Assembly (NCBI RefSeq): GCF_001887775.1
Contig: NZ_CP015519.1
Location: 248,001 to 312,000, forward strand
DNA length: 64,000 nucleotides
DNA from: Syntrophotalea acetylenivorans
Lineage (GTDB): Bacteria > Desulfobacterota > Desulfuromonadia > Desulfuromonadales > Syntrophotaleaceae
Direction of reading: 5' to 3'
The notes below the pieces were generated by a model. The model did not search any database. It was given only the letters and a program-made list of their open reading frames with translations, and was not told where the DNA came from. Numbering within the stretch: position 1 is the first letter of the stretch; every line of letters starts with the position of its first letter. The position numbers and the translations under genes were made by a program. This document shows positions 36,798-46,312 of the stretch, piece by piece.

Positions 36798-38246
36798 ATG
36801 GCTTTAGAAATTCGCCAACAACTAAAACTGACTCAGCAACTGGTCATGACTCCGCAGTTGCAACAAGCTATTAAATTGTTGCAGTTGTCCCGTACGGAAT
36901 TGGAAATTGTTGTCCGCCAGGAGTTGGAAGAAAACCCGATTCTCGAAGAAGGTGTAGATACTCTCGAGGAGAAGGACGATCAGGATGTCGATAAAGAGAC
37001 AGAGGAAGCTAAAACTGAAAGTGAGGAAGTTCAGGAGTTAAAGGAAAACCCCGAAGAGTTTAACGACGTCGATTGGCAAACCTACTTGGAAGGGAATCAT
37101 CTTAGCGGAACTTCTTCTGAAATGTATGAAGGAGATGATGATCGTCCCAGCTATGAAAACTTACTGACAAAAAAAGGTTCCCTTGGGGATCATTTGTCGT
37201 GGCAGCTCAATCTTAGCCGAATCGCGGACGATGAGCAGTTGGCCGCGGCAGAAATTATTGGCAATATAGATGAAAACGGCTATCTGCAGGCATCTGTTGA
37301 GGAGATCGCCAGCGGTTCCGGTCTGGCAATGCCTGTCGTTGAAAGGGCCCTGAGTCTGGTACAGGATTTCGATCCTCCCGGGGTAGCCAGCAGGTCATTG
37401 CAGGAGTGCTTGTTAAAGCAGGTTCAGCAGTTGGGCATGGAAGGCAGCCTGGTTGAACGGATTCTTCAGCATCACATGTCCGAGTTGGAAACCCGGAAAT
37501 ACCCGGCTATCGCTAAATCCCTGGAAGAGAGTCTTGACGACATCTTAGGTGCCGCACGCATTATTTCCGGACTCGACCCAAGGCCCGGTCGCGCTTATAG
37601 TCAGGAGGATATCCATTATATCACTCCGGATATATTCGTTTATAAAATCGGCGAAGAGTATGTGGTCGTTTTAAATGACGAAGGCCTGCCTAATCTGCGG
37701 ATCAACTCCTTTTATCGCAATGCGCTTTCGAGTGGATCAAATGTCGATGAAAAGGCCGGCGAATATATTCAGGAAAAACTTCGCGGTGCGATGTGGCTGA
37801 TAAAAAGCATCCACCAGCGTCAACGGACTATTTACCGGGTGACCAAAAGCATCGTCAAATTTCAGAAAGAGTTCTTTGAAAAGGGCATAGAACACCTGAA
37901 ACCGCTGGTTTTGCGTGATGTCGCTGAAGACATCGAAATGCATGAATCGACGGTTAGCCGGGTCACCACGAATAAATATGTGCAGACACCGCGGGGCTTG
38001 TTCGAACTCAAATATTTTTTCAATAGTGGAATTAATACCACCGTCGGCGCTTCTATCGCTTCAGAAAGTGTTAAAAGTAAAATAAAGGAGATTGTCGCCG
38101 GTGAAAATATTAAGAAACCTTTTTCGGATCAGAAGATTGTCGATATGCTGCGTCAGCAGGGTATCGATATCGCCCGGAGGACCGTTACCAAATACCGGGA
38201 AATGTTGGGGATAAGGTCGTCCACAGAACGAAAGAGATTTTTCTGA
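36798..38246 (+). CDS. rpoN: RNA polymerase sigma-54 factor
   Basis: 482 residues. Region I is glutamine-rich (LKLTQQLVMTPQLQQAIKLLQLSR), the inhibitory and activator-interacting part. Region II is acidic (about 50-90). Region III includes the core-binding domain and the helix-turn-helix, ending with the RpoN box ARRTVTKYRE that contacts the -24 element. It needs AAA+ activators such as the regulator at 7,266-8,654. Downstream hpf, ptsN and rapZ form the classic rpoN operon. Confidence 0.98.
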   Translation: MALEIRQQLKLTQQLVMTPQLQQAIKLLQLSRTELEIVVRQELEENPILEEGVDTLEEKDDQDVDKETEEAKTESEEVQELKENPEEFNDVDWQTYLEGNHLSGTSSEMYEGDDDRPSYENLLTKKGSLGDHLSWQLNLSRIADDEQLAAAEIIGNIDENGYLQASVEEIASGSGLAMPVVERALSLVQDFDPPGVASRSLQECLLKQVQQLGMEGSLVERILQHHMSELETRKYPAIAKSLEESLDDILGAARIISGLDPRPGRAYSQEDIHYITPDIFVYKIGEEYVVVLNDEGLPNLRINSFYRNALSSGSNVDEKAGEYIQEKLRGAMWLIKSIHQRQRTIYRVTKSIVKFQKEFFEKGIEHLKPLVLRDVAEDIEMHESTVSRVTTNKYVQTPRGLFELKYFFNSGINTTVGASIASESVKSKIKEIVAGENIKKPFSDQKIVDMLRQQGIDIARRTVTKYREMLGIRSSTERKRFF

Positions 38247-38338
38247 AAGGAGGCAGGGCCAAAGACAGGTAGATATTTCAGGTCAATGGCGAGGCTGTTT
38301 CAGACATTCACAAACTTCAATCCCCTGGAGGCTTATTT

Positions 38339-38887
38339 ATGCAAATTGCCGTAACGTTCAGACACATGGAAACCAGCGATGCCGTGCGTAACTATCTTGA
38401 GGAAAAACTTTCTCGCGTCAAAAAATATATTGACGAACCGATCGATGCGCAGGCTGTTCTTTCTGTTGCAAAGAAAATTCGCCATAGCGCGGAAGTAACT
38501 CTGGTAGCCAAAGGGATTACCATTAAAGGTTCTGAACACACCAATGACATGTACGCGGCCATTGATGGAACCGTCGATAAAATTGAGCGTCAACTCAAGC
38601 GCTATAAGGAAAAACTCAAAGAACACAAACCGGCCAGCGGCCGTGAACGGCGTGTAGCCAAAACTGTTTATGCTGCGGAAAGCATTGACGAAGGCCTTGG
38701 CCAGCCCAGTATCATTCGGAGCAACAGCTTTTCTGTTAAGCCGATGGCTGTTGAAGAAGCAGTAATGCAGATGGATCTTTTGCACAAAGAGTTTCTGGTT
38801 TTTACTGATTCCACCACTGAGGAAATCAGTGTTGTTTACCGGCGTTCGGACGGTAACTACGGCCTTATCGTGCCGGAAGCTCAATAG
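38339..38887 (+). CDS. hpf: Ribosome hibernation promoting factor (long form)
   Basis: 182 residues. The N-terminal S30AE domain (about 1-100: VTFRHMETSDAVRNYLEEKL, HTNDMYAAIDGTVDKIERQLKRYKEKL) binds the 30S decoding region. A C-terminal domain (about 125-180: VKPMAVEEAVMQMDLLHKEFLVFTDSTT) is the dimerisation module of long HPF, which forms 100S ribosome dimers directly. CTGGAGG lies upstream. The gene is the normal rpoN neighbour. Confidence 0.95.
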   Translation: MQIAVTFRHMETSDAVRNYLEEKLSRVKKYIDEPIDAQAVLSVAKKIRHSAEVTLVAKGITIKGSEHTNDMYAAIDGTVDKIERQLKRYKEKLKEHKPASGRERRVAKTVYAAESIDEGLGQPSIIRSNSFSVKPMAVEEAVMQMDLLHKEFLVFTDSTTEEISVVYRRSDGNYGLIVPEAQ

Positions 38888-38957
38888 CGGTCATTTGTTG
38901 TTTCTTTAGAGGGGGGCTTTCGCCTGCATCGTAGTGGGGCGGAAGAAGATACCAGGA

Positions 38958-39419
38958 ATGAAGATAGTCGACTTATTAAGTCCTGCTGCTATCGTGCCGA
39001 ACTTGCAGGCCACGAATAAAAAAGCTGCTTTAGAAGAATTGGCTGATGCGATTGTTGGTGTAGAGAAAGATTTGGACCGGCAGGAAGTCATCGGTGTTTT
39101 GCAAGAGAGAGAGCGATTGGGCAGCACTGGCATCGGCGAAGGCGTTGCTATTCCACATGGTAAGTTGAAGGATATCGACAAGCTGTTGATCTCTTTCGGA
39201 CGTAGTGACTCCGGTGTCGAGTTCGATTCAATGGACGGCAAACCTGCTCGACTTTTCTTTCTGTTGCTGGCCCCGGAAGAGTCCGTTGGCGTGCACCTGA
39301 AGACTCTTGCAAGAATTTCAAAGTTACTCAAAAACTCAGCGGTTCGGCGCCGCTTGCTGGATGCACCGAATGGTGAAGAAATTTATCGCGTTATCGGAGA
39401 AGAAGAAGAAAAACTCTGA
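38958..39419 (+). CDS. ptsN: Nitrogen-regulatory PTS EIIA component (PtsN)
   Basis: 153 residues from ATG 38,958; a GTG at 38,934 is possible and ribosome binding sites are weak for both. PTS EIIA type-2 domain with the phosphorylated His in GVAIPHGK and the following DSGVEFDSMDGKPARLFFLLLAP. It is phosphorylated by a PTS cascade and usually regulates rather than transports. In this window HPr and EI are encoded 3.5 kb downstream and could phosphorylate it. Confidence 0.93.
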   Translation: MKIVDLLSPAAIVPNLQATNKKAALEELADAIVGVEKDLDRQEVIGVLQERERLGSTGIGEGVAIPHGKLKDIDKLLISFGRSDSGVEFDSMDGKPARLFFLLLAPEESVGVHLKTLARISKLLKNSAVRRRLLDAPNGEEIYRVIGEEEEKL

Positions 39420-39527
39420 TCAGAACCACTTTCCGGCAGGAGATTGCTACGCGTGGCGTGCCGAACTGAACAGTCCAATCACTCTTTTGTTGATTGTCTA
39501 ACCGCTTTTCCTAATCTATATGTGTCC

Positions 39528-39563
39528 GTGGCCGCCCTCTAAATAAGAGGCGGCCACTTTTTT
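39528..39563 (+). terminator. Terminator between ptsN and rapZ
   Basis: GTGGCCGCCCTCT (39,528-39,540) pairs with AGAGGCGGCCAC (39,546-39,557) with one bulged C, followed by TTTTTT. It splits the rpoN-hpf-ptsN transcript from rapZ and the PTS genes. The rest of 39,420-39,656 shows nothing else clear. Confidence 0.88.
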
Positions 39564-39656
39564 GCCTTGGTTTAAGGTTATCTCAGGCATCTTTCTTGAT
39601 GGCCTGAGCCCATTGACGGAATGTGATTTAACTGCCCCATTTTCAGGAGACGGAAA

Positions 39657-40523
39657 ATGAAACGTGGTCGCCTTGTTATCATCACCGGCCTGTCGGGCTC
39701 AGGCAAGAGTACTGCAGCCAGAGCCTTGGAAGATCAGGGGTTTTTTGTTGTCGACAACCTTCCGCTGGTATTGCTTCCAGAGTTTATGGAACTGCCCCAG
39801 CAATCTGCCGGGCCTTCTCCTCCTGTAGCCGTTGTTATCGATATCAGGAATCAGGATTACCTGTCCCGATATCGTGAGATTTTGCAGCAAATTAAGGACG
39901 CAGGGCATCAGGTTGACGTTCTCTTTCTTGATGCTGCAGATGATGTCCTGGTCAGGAGATACTCCGAAACACGCCGCCGTCATCCGCTGAATCAGAATGA
40001 GGGGGTGCTGGAAAGCGTTCATCAGGAGCGACGCTTATTGGCGGAGGTCATGGGAAGGGCAACTATTACCATCGATTCTTCTCTTCTTACCCCCCATCAA
40101 TTGCGCGCCAAAGTGCTTCAGATTGGATTCGGCGGAGAGAAAAGTTATCCCTTGTCGGTATTGCTCCAATCCTTCGGTTTTCGTCACGGCCTGCCTGCCG
40201 GTTCCGATCTGGTAATGGATGTTCGCTTTTTACCTAATCCTCATTTCGTGGCTGAATTACGTCCCCATACGGGGTTGGATGCAGCCGTCAGCGATTATGT
40301 CATGGATCAACCGGCAACCCAGGAATTTCTTTCCTCCTTTTTGGGGTTGCTTAAATTTCTCTTGCCCCACTATCATCATGAAGGGAAGAGCTACCTGACT
40401 ATATCGATTGGCTGCACAGGCGGTCATCATCGAAGTGTGGCGCTCGTGGAAAAACTACACCAGGAGCTAGACGCACCATTTATGACAATGGAAGTCCTTC
40501 ACAGGGACATTGCTAAAGAGTGA
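39657..40523 (+). CDS. rapZ: RapZ-family nucleotide-binding protein (YvcJ/RapZ)
   Basis: 288 residues. Walker A GLSGSGKST, then the family segments VDNLPLVLLPEF, FLDAADDVLVRRYSETRRRHPL, DVRFLPNPHFV and SIGCTGGHHRSVALVEKL. In enteric bacteria RapZ senses glucosamine-6-phosphate and guides RNase E to small RNA; in others its role is less clear. Here it lies directly in front of the PTS genes, with the EIIA start 4 bases after its stop. Confidence 0.94.
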   Translation: MKRGRLVIITGLSGSGKSTAARALEDQGFFVVDNLPLVLLPEFMELPQQSAGPSPPVAVVIDIRNQDYLSRYREILQQIKDAGHQVDVLFLDAADDVLVRRYSETRRRHPLNQNEGVLESVHQERRLLAEVMGRATITIDSSLLTPHQLRAKVLQIGFGGEKSYPLSVLLQSFGFRHGLPAGSDLVMDVRFLPNPHFVAELRPHTGLDAAVSDYVMDQPATQEFLSSFLGLLKFLLPHYHHEGKSYLTISIGCTGGHHRSVALVEKLHQELDAPFMTMEVLHRDIAKE

Positions 40524-40527
40524 TGAA

Positions 40528-40944
40528 ATGATAGGGATTGTCATAGCTACACATTCCAATATGGCCCAGGGTCTAGTTAGTGCTGCTGAAATGATTTTAG
40601 GCTCTCTGCCCGGGGTTAAGGCTATATCTATCGGGCAGAATGATGGGCCGGAAGATATCCGTCAGCATTTTACAGCCGCCCTCGATGAACTCGATCTCGC
40701 AGGGGATGGCGTATTGATTTTGACTGATATGTTTGGCGGTACACCCTCCAATATCGGTCTGTCTTTTATGAGCAATGCTCGGGTGGAAGTGCTGTCCGGG
40801 GTTAGCCTGCCGATGTTGCTTAAAGCGTGCAACGCTCGTAATGAGTTGTCACTCGAAGCTTTAGCGGTTGAGGTTAAAGAATATGCTTTGAAGAGCATTC
40901 TTCTAGCAAGTCAGCTACTGAAAGAACAGGGATCGTCGCGTTAA
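40528..40944 (+). CDS. Mannose-family PTS EIIA component
   Basis: 138 residues from ATG 40,528; the frame opens at a TTG inside rapZ. The phosphorylated His is in IVIATHSNMAQG and the family motif ILTDMFGGTPSNI is present. It takes phosphate from HPr and passes it to EIIB. First gene of a EIIA-EIIB-EIIC-EIID-HPr-EI run with gaps of 10-16 bases, so one transcript with rapZ is likely. Confidence 0.92.
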   Translation: MIGIVIATHSNMAQGLVSAAEMILGSLPGVKAISIGQNDGPEDIRQHFTAALDELDLAGDGVLILTDMFGGTPSNIGLSFMSNARVEVLSGVSLPMLLKACNARNELSLEALAVEVKEYALKSILLASQLLKEQGSSR

Positions 40945-40954
40945 CGGGGAGCAA

Positions 40955-41431
40955 ATGGGGATAGTCTTAGTTCGAATCGATAATCGTTTAATCCATGGCC
41001 AGATTCTCGAAGCTTGGGTTCCTGCCCTTCAAGCCGATTGCATCGTGGTTGCAAATAATCAACTAGCTGAGATCGCCTTTCAAAAGGTTTTGATGGAATC
41101 GGCGGTTCCCAGGGGAATAAAAGTGGCCATTGGCTCTATCGAAGAGATGGCCCAGCTTCTACGCTCTGAAGAATTGAGTGCGTGCAGGGTTTTGTTGTTG
41201 TTTGGCAACGCCCAGGATGCCTTGCAGGCACATCGCCTTGGAGTATCTTTCGATGAGTTGAATTTAGGGAATTTGCACGGTGGCAAGGATAAAAAGCGAT
41301 TGAGTTGTACCGTGGCGTTAAACGATGATGACATTGAGCAGTTGCAGGCTCTTGAGGATGACGGGGTAAAAGTTGTTATGCAATGTGTTCCTTCTGACCG
41401 ACAACGCCTATGGCGCCGCTTGATTCGATGA
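40955..41431 (+). CDS. Mannose-family PTS EIIB component
   Basis: 158 residues. The phosphorylated His is in RIDNRLIHGQILEAW; VVANNQLAE and ELNLGNLHGG are further EIIB-Man features. It transfers phosphate from EIIA to the incoming sugar bound by EIIC/EIID. The sugar cannot be inferred. Confidence 0.93.
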   Translation: MGIVLVRIDNRLIHGQILEAWVPALQADCIVVANNQLAEIAFQKVLMESAVPRGIKVAIGSIEEMAQLLRSEELSACRVLLLFGNAQDALQAHRLGVSFDELNLGNLHGGKDKKRLSCTVALNDDDIEQLQALEDDGVKVVMQCVPSDRQRLWRRLIR

Positions 41432-41441
41432 CAGGTAGGGT

Positions 41442-42134
41442 ATGTACCTTTCCGCTTTAGGGATAACAGTTGCGGTGGCCGTATTGGCCGGGCTCGATAG
41501 AACCGCTGCCGGTCAATTTATGGTATGCCGGCCGATTGTAGCCGCTCCCTTGACCGGATGGCTATTGGGCGATGTTGCGATCGGATTGCAGGTCGGGGCT
41601 ATGCTTGAACTTTTGTGGCTTGGCCGGTTGCCCGTGGGAGCTGCCATCCCGCCCGATGATAGTCAGGTTGCAGTCGGCTGTACCTTCCTGGCTGTAGTCA
41701 GCCAGGCTCAAACCGGTTTGCCGCCTCAGGCTGTGGCGGCAGCCAGCCTATTGATCGGAATGCCCTTTGGTAAGGCTGGGCAGTTATTCGATCGCCTGGC
41801 GAGGTTGGCGAACGCTCGTTTGTTAAATAAAGCCGAATTAGCCCTCGATAGGGGGCGATTTGAATGTTTGGAGAGATATCATCTGCAGGGGTTGTGGCAT
41901 TTCGCTGCTGCATCTCTGGCAACTTTGACGATTGTTGTCGGGGGAGGACTTCTTTGCCTGCCCATATTTTTAAGTTATCTTGATGGACCGTTAATTCAGG
42001 CGGCTCCCTGGATCTACTTGCTGTTTCCATTAATCGGGATCGGTTCAATGCTTAGCGGTCTAAAGGTCCCACGTGCCTCTTTGCTATTTGGCGTTTCTTT
42101 TGTGTTCGGATTGTTTTTTCTGGCCTTACGATAA
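41442..42134 (+). CDS. Mannose-family PTS EIIC membrane component
   Basis: 230 residues with seven or so hydrophobic segments; the EIIC-sorbose family signature GLQVGAMLELLWLGRLPVGAAIPPD is clear. This is the membrane channel half paired with EIID. It is slightly shorter than enteric EIIC-Man (about 265). The presence of EIIC is notable because several relatives carry only the soluble EIIA/EIIB. Confidence 0.9.
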   Translation: MYLSALGITVAVAVLAGLDRTAAGQFMVCRPIVAAPLTGWLLGDVAIGLQVGAMLELLWLGRLPVGAAIPPDDSQVAVGCTFLAVVSQAQTGLPPQAVAAASLLIGMPFGKAGQLFDRLARLANARLLNKAELALDRGRFECLERYHLQGLWHFAAASLATLTIVVGGGLLCLPIFLSYLDGPLIQAAPWIYLLFPLIGIGSMLSGLKVPRASLLFGVSFVFGLFFLALR

Positions 42135-42147
42135 GAGGCAGTAACGT

Positions 42148-42891
42148 ATGAAGTTGCCACGCTCTGTATTGTTGAAGGTACTTTCCAGGTCTTTTTTGCT
42201 TCAGACCAGCTGGAATTATGAGCAGATGCAGAGCCTCGGCCTGGTTTACACTCTGACACCCGCTTTTCGTCAGTATTACTCCGGGGTGACGTTGCTCTCA
42301 GCTTATCGTCGACATCTGGAGTATTTCAACACCCATCCCTATCTTGCGACGACGGTGATCGGTGCCGTGCTAAAGCTTGAAGAACAAGTACAGCAAGGGA
42401 TCGACCCGGGTTTCACCCTTGGTGAGTTCAAGTCTGCGATGGTAGCTCCTTGCGCTGCCATGGGGGATGCGTTTTTCTGGGGAGCTGTGCGGCCCGCAGC
42501 TGCAGTGGCTGCTTTGCTCTGGGCTTTTCATGGTTCTTTGTGGGGACCGGTCCTCTTTATTGTTTTATTTAATCTGCCCCATTTCTGGTTTCGTATACAG
42601 GGTTTGGTTAAAGGATACGGTGGTGGCGTGAGGGTGGTTTCCACCCTACAGCGTTGGCATCTCTCCGATTGGGCCATCCATCTCAAGCAGGTCTTGGTTG
42701 TGCTGCTCGGTTTGCTGGCTGCCGCTATTGGTGCAGCAGCCACGAAACACCTGTCTGTAGGGATTTTTTGGGGGTTATGTGTTGCTCCTATTGCATTGGG
42801 GTTATGTACCTTGATGAGGCGTCGTGTTTCGTCATTATTAATTATAATAGCCTCGTCGCTGTTTTTGCTGGGTTGGTTTCAGCTGCATTGA
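42148..42891 (+). CDS. Mannose-family PTS EIID membrane component
   Basis: 247 residues. Motifs typical of EIID: FLLQTSWNYEQMQSLGLVYTLTPAF, YFNTHPYLATTVIGAVLKLEEQ and APCAAMGDAFFWG. Three or four hydrophobic segments lie in the C-terminal half. It completes the transport pair with EIIC. At 247 residues it is shorter than enteric EIID (about 280), mainly in the middle. Confidence 0.9.
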   Translation: MKLPRSVLLKVLSRSFLLQTSWNYEQMQSLGLVYTLTPAFRQYYSGVTLLSAYRRHLEYFNTHPYLATTVIGAVLKLEEQVQQGIDPGFTLGEFKSAMVAPCAAMGDAFFWGAVRPAAAVAALLWAFHGSLWGPVLFIVLFNLPHFWFRIQGLVKGYGGGVRVVSTLQRWHLSDWAIHLKQVLVVLLGLLAAAIGAAATKHLSVGIFWGLCVAPIALGLCTLMRRRVSSLLIIIASSLFLLGWFQLH

Positions 42892-42906
42892 TAGAAGGAT
42901 TGTACG

Positions 42907-43173
42907 ATGGTAGAGAAGGGCTTCATCATAGTTAATCGTTTGGGTCTGCATGCCAGGGCCGCAGCTCAACTAGTCAAAACTGCTAACCAATTCTGCTCCG
43001 AGGTAGTCGTTGTCAAGGAAGATGAAGAGGTTAACGGCAAGAGTATTATGGGGATTCTGATGCTTGCAGCGGCCCAGGGGTCGGAAATTACGGTGCAGGT
43101 CACTGGAGACGACGCCGAGCTGGCCATTGAGGCTATTGGCAAACTGATCGAGGACGGCTTTGGAGAAGAATAA
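42907..43173 (+). CDS. ptsH: Phosphocarrier protein HPr
   Basis: 88 residues. The active His is in NRLGLHARAAA and the regulatory-type serine in NGKSIMGILMLAA, so control by an HPr kinase is possible if one exists. It shuttles phosphate from EI to EIIA proteins, presumably to both the mannose-type EIIA and PtsN. It overlaps the EI gene by 14 bases. Confidence 0.95.
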   Translation: MVEKGFIIVNRLGLHARAAAQLVKTANQFCSEVVVVKEDEEVNGKSIMGILMLAAAQGSEITVQVTGDDAELAIEAIGKLIEDGFGEE

Positions 43174-44965
43174 CCGGACAATCGTAGAAGATATCACTCT
43201 TTTTGGTATTGGCGCTTCCCCTGGTATTGCCATCGGGGCCAGCTATGTACTGGATCGCAAGCGGATCAAGCCGGTCGAGCGAAAGATTTCTGCCAGCGAG
43301 GTTAGTGAGGAAATCAAAGCGTTTCGGGATGCAGTAAGGGTCTCGAAAAAGCAACTGGAAGACGTCAAGCAAGGAGTCGCTGATCGTCGTCTGGCCGAGC
43401 ATCTACATATTATCGATACGCATTTGTTGATCCTGGAAGATCAATTGCTCGTCGATGATTCCATTGCCCTGATCGAAAGTGATTTAATCAACGCAGAATG
43501 GGCTCTAAAGCGCACCCTGGATAAATTTCGCATAGTCTTCGATGCTATTGAGGATGAATATCTACGGGACCGCCGCTCCGATATCGATTCTGTTGGTGAG
43601 CGCTTACTACGGAACCTGATAGGTGCCGATCAACAGTCTCTTGCCGAGTTAGAGCGAAAATCAATTGTTGTGGCACACGATCTTTCACCGGCCGATACCA
43701 TGCAAATGGATAAGAAGCGGGTGATCGGTTTTATTACCGATGTCGGTGGTCGCACCGCCCATACAGCGATTCTTGCCCGTTCTCTCGGTATCCCCGCTGT
43801 GGTCGGTCTGGAGTCGGCCACGGCCTTAGTACGCGAAGGTATGCCGGTCATTATTGACGGCACTTCCGGAATCGTTATCTTGAATCCCTCCCAGGCAACC
43901 TTTAAGGAGTACCTGGAGAAGAAGCAGCTATACGAATATCTTGAACAGGAGCTGCTTAGTTACCGCGAGTTGGCCGCCGAGACTCTTGACGGTCATAGCA
44001 TCACTCTGCGCGGCAATGTTGAGTTGGCCGAAGAAGTTGACTTGGCTCTGCGTGAAGGCGCTAAAGGGGTAGGGCTGTATCGTACCGAATTTCTCTTTAT
44101 GAACCGAGAGCGGATTCCGGACGAGGAAGAACAATATCTGGCTTATCGTGAGGTCGTTGAGCGCATGGCCCCTCATCCGGTTACTATCCGGACCCTTGAT
44201 GTTGGTGGCGATAAACTGGTGACTGACATCGACCTTTCCGATGAGGCCAACCCGGCGCTGGGGTTGCGGGCGATACGCTTTTCTCTGCAAGAGGGAAAAC
44301 TTTTCAATACCCAGTTGCGGGCTATTTTAAGAGCCTCCGCCCATGGCCAGGTTCGAATTCTGTTCCCTATGATTACAGGGCTGGCGGAAATCAGGAGTTG
44401 TAAAAACCTTCTTGAAGAGGTCAAGGCAGAATTAGCCGCGGAAGGGTATGCTTTTGACGCGGATATTCAAATTGGCATCATGATCGAGACGCCTTCTGCC
44501 GTTCTGATTGCGGAACTTCTGGCCCAGGAAGTGGACTTCTTATCGGTCGGCACCAACGATCTGATTCAGTATTGTCTTGCCATCGACCGTGGCAATGAAC
44601 ATGTGGCCTATCTGTACGAGCCTCTTCACCCTGCCGTTTTGCGCGCGCTTCAGATGGTCTGCCGTGCCGGACAGAGTGCTGGAATTGAAGTGGGTATTTG
44701 TGGTGAAATGGCTGCCGAGCCTCTTTATGCCTTGGTGCTATTGGGACTCGGTTTTGACGAACTGTCGATGAATGCTCCTTATCTTCCCCGGGTCAAGCGT
44801 ATCATACGCCAAGCCCGCCGGTCCGAGGCGTTGGAGTTGGTGACCGAACTCCTGCAGTTCGGTACCGCACCGGAAGTTGCCTCCTGCCTTCAAAAAGAAA
44901 TGCAGCAGCGCTTCCCGGGGATTTTTCCCGTTCAGCAAATCCGCAAGGCGGTAACCGATTCTTGA
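43160..44965 (+). CDS. ptsI: PTS enzyme I (phosphoenolpyruvate-protein phosphotransferase)
   Basis: 601 residues from a TTG at 43,160 inside the HPr gene, with GAGG about 9 bases upstream; no later ATG fits the family N-terminus (FGIGASPGIAIG). The HPr-binding helices are followed by the active His in GGRTAHTAILARSLGIP, and the C-terminal TIM barrel has GVGLYRTEFLFMNR and GVGTNDLIQY-like FLSVGTNDLIQYC. It autophosphorylates from phosphoenolpyruvate to start the cascade. Last gene of the PTS run. Confidence 0.96.
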   Translation: MEKNNRTIVEDITLFGIGASPGIAIGASYVLDRKRIKPVERKISASEVSEEIKAFRDAVRVSKKQLEDVKQGVADRRLAEHLHIIDTHLLILEDQLLVDDSIALIESDLINAEWALKRTLDKFRIVFDAIEDEYLRDRRSDIDSVGERLLRNLIGADQQSLAELERKSIVVAHDLSPADTMQMDKKRVIGFITDVGGRTAHTAILARSLGIPAVVGLESATALVREGMPVIIDGTSGIVILNPSQATFKEYLEKKQLYEYLEQELLSYRELAAETLDGHSITLRGNVELAEEVDLALREGAKGVGLYRTEFLFMNRERIPDEEEQYLAYREVVERMAPHPVTIRTLDVGGDKLVTDIDLSDEANPALGLRAIRFSLQEGKLFNTQLRAILRASAHGQVRILFPMITGLAEIRSCKNLLEEVKAELAAEGYAFDADIQIGIMIETPSAVLIAELLAQEVDFLSVGTNDLIQYCLAIDRGNEHVAYLYEPLHPAVLRALQMVCRAGQSAGIEVGICGEMAAEPLYALVLLGLGFDELSMNAPYLPRVKRIIRQARRSEALELVTELLQFGTAPEVASCLQKEMQQRFPGIFPVQQIRKAVTDS

Positions 44966-45036
44966 CTTTCAATCCACAGCCGATCTAAAATCCAACGTTT
45001 TCAACTATTAAATTTATAATAGGAGGCATAATCTCC

Positions 45037-46206
45037 ATGGCTATGACCGATTTTCTGTTTACCTCTGAATCTGTAAGTGAAGGACATCCGGACAAGGTTG
45101 CCGACCAGATTTCCGATAGCGTGCTCGATGCTATCATTGCTCAGGACCCCGAGTGCCGTGTTGCCTGCGAAACCATGGTGACTACCGGTATGGCTATGGT
45201 AGCCGGGGAAATCACCACCACCGCCAAAGTCGATTATCCGGGTGTGGTGCGGCAGGCGATTAAGGATATCGGGTATAACGACTCGGCTATGGGTTTTGAC
45301 TGGGAAACCTGCGCCGTACTGACCTCCATCGACTGTCAGTCACCAGATATTTCCCAGGGGGTAACTGAGGGCCAGGGCATGTTTAAGGAGCAGGGCGCCG
45401 GCGACCAAGGCTTGATGTTCGGCTATGCTTGCGATGAAACTGCCGAACTGATGCCTATGCCTATCACCTATGCACATCGATTGACCAGCCGCATGGCTGA
45501 AGTTCGTAAAAGCGGTCTTCTGACCTTCCTGCGCCCCGACAGCAAGTCTCAGGTTTCCATTCAGTATATTAACGACAAGCCGATTCGTGTTGATGCAGTG
45601 GTTGTTTCCTCTCAACACACCCCTGACGTTACCTACGAGACTCTGCGTGAAGCTCTGATCGAAGAAGTGGTCAAGCATGCGATCCCCGCGGAAATGATGG
45701 ACGAAAATACCAAGTATTTCATCAATCCGACAGGCCGTTTTGTCGTCGGTGGGCCGCAGGGAGATTGCGGTCTCACAGGGCGTAAAATTATTGTCGACAC
45801 CTATGGTGGCCAAGGTTCTCACGGTGGCGGGGCCTTCTCCGGGAAAGATCCTTCCAAGGTCGATCGCAGCGCTTCCTACATGGCCCGCTATGTCGCTAAG
45901 AATGTCGTGGCTGCCGGTCTGGCTAAAAAGTGCGAAGTTCAGCTGGCCTATGCCATCGGTGTGGCCGAACCGGTTTCGGTGATGATCAATACCTTTGGTA
46001 CCGGAGTGATTCCCTCCAATGATATCGCCCGTGTGGTGCAAGAGGAGTTCGATATGCGCCCCGCTGCGATTATCACCACCCTGGATCTGTTGCGGCCCAT
46101 TTATAAAAAGACCGCTGCTTATGGACATTTTGGTCGTGAGTTGCCCGAGTTTACCTGGGAGAGGACGGACCGCATTGAGTCTCTGCGGCAGAAAGCAGGC
46201 ATCTGA
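45037..46206 (+). CDS. metK: S-adenosylmethionine synthetase
   Basis: 389 residues. Signature segments [32 protein letters not shown] and [16 protein letters not shown] are all present. It makes SAM from methionine and ATP. AGGAGG lies 10 bases upstream. It stands alone with its own terminator. I see no SAM riboswitch and no SahR-like operator upstream, although ahcY, the other end of the cycle, lies 3 kb downstream. Confidence 0.98.
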   Translation: MAMTDFLFTSESVSEGHPDKVADQISDSVLDAIIAQDPECRVACETMVTTGMAMVAGEITTTAKVDYPGVVRQAIKDIGYNDSAMGFDWETCAVLTSIDCQSPDISQGVTEGQGMFKEQGAGDQGLMFGYACDETAELMPMPITYAHRLTSRMAEVRKSGLLTFLRPDSKSQVSIQYINDKPIRVDAVVVSSQHTPDVTYETLREALIEEVVKHAIPAEMMDENTKYFINPTGRFVVGGPQGDCGLTGRKIIVDTYGGQGSHGGGAFSGKDPSKVDRSASYMARYVAKNVVAAGLAKKCEVQLAYAIGVAEPVSVMINTFGTGVIPSNDIARVVQEEFDMRPAAIITTLDLLRPIYKKTAAYGHFGRELPEFTWERTDRIESLRQKAGI

Positions 46207-46225
46207 CCACAGTTCAATACGTGAT

Positions 46226-46261
46226 AAAAGGCGAGCCGTTTGGTTCGCCTTTTGTTTTTTT
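46226..46261 (+). terminator. Terminator after metK
   Basis: AAAAGGCGAGCC (46,226-46,237) pairs with GGTTCGCCTTTT with a 4-base loop and one G-U pair, followed by a long T run. Confidence 0.9.
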
Positions 46262-46312
46262 AGTGCACCAATCACCTTATTTTCAGATTGTACGTGACAT
46301 GTTTTCGATCCC

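Noticed and set aside
44966-45036. SAM riboswitch upstream of metK
   Set aside because: Only 71 bases are available and no SAM-I/II-like stems are visible.
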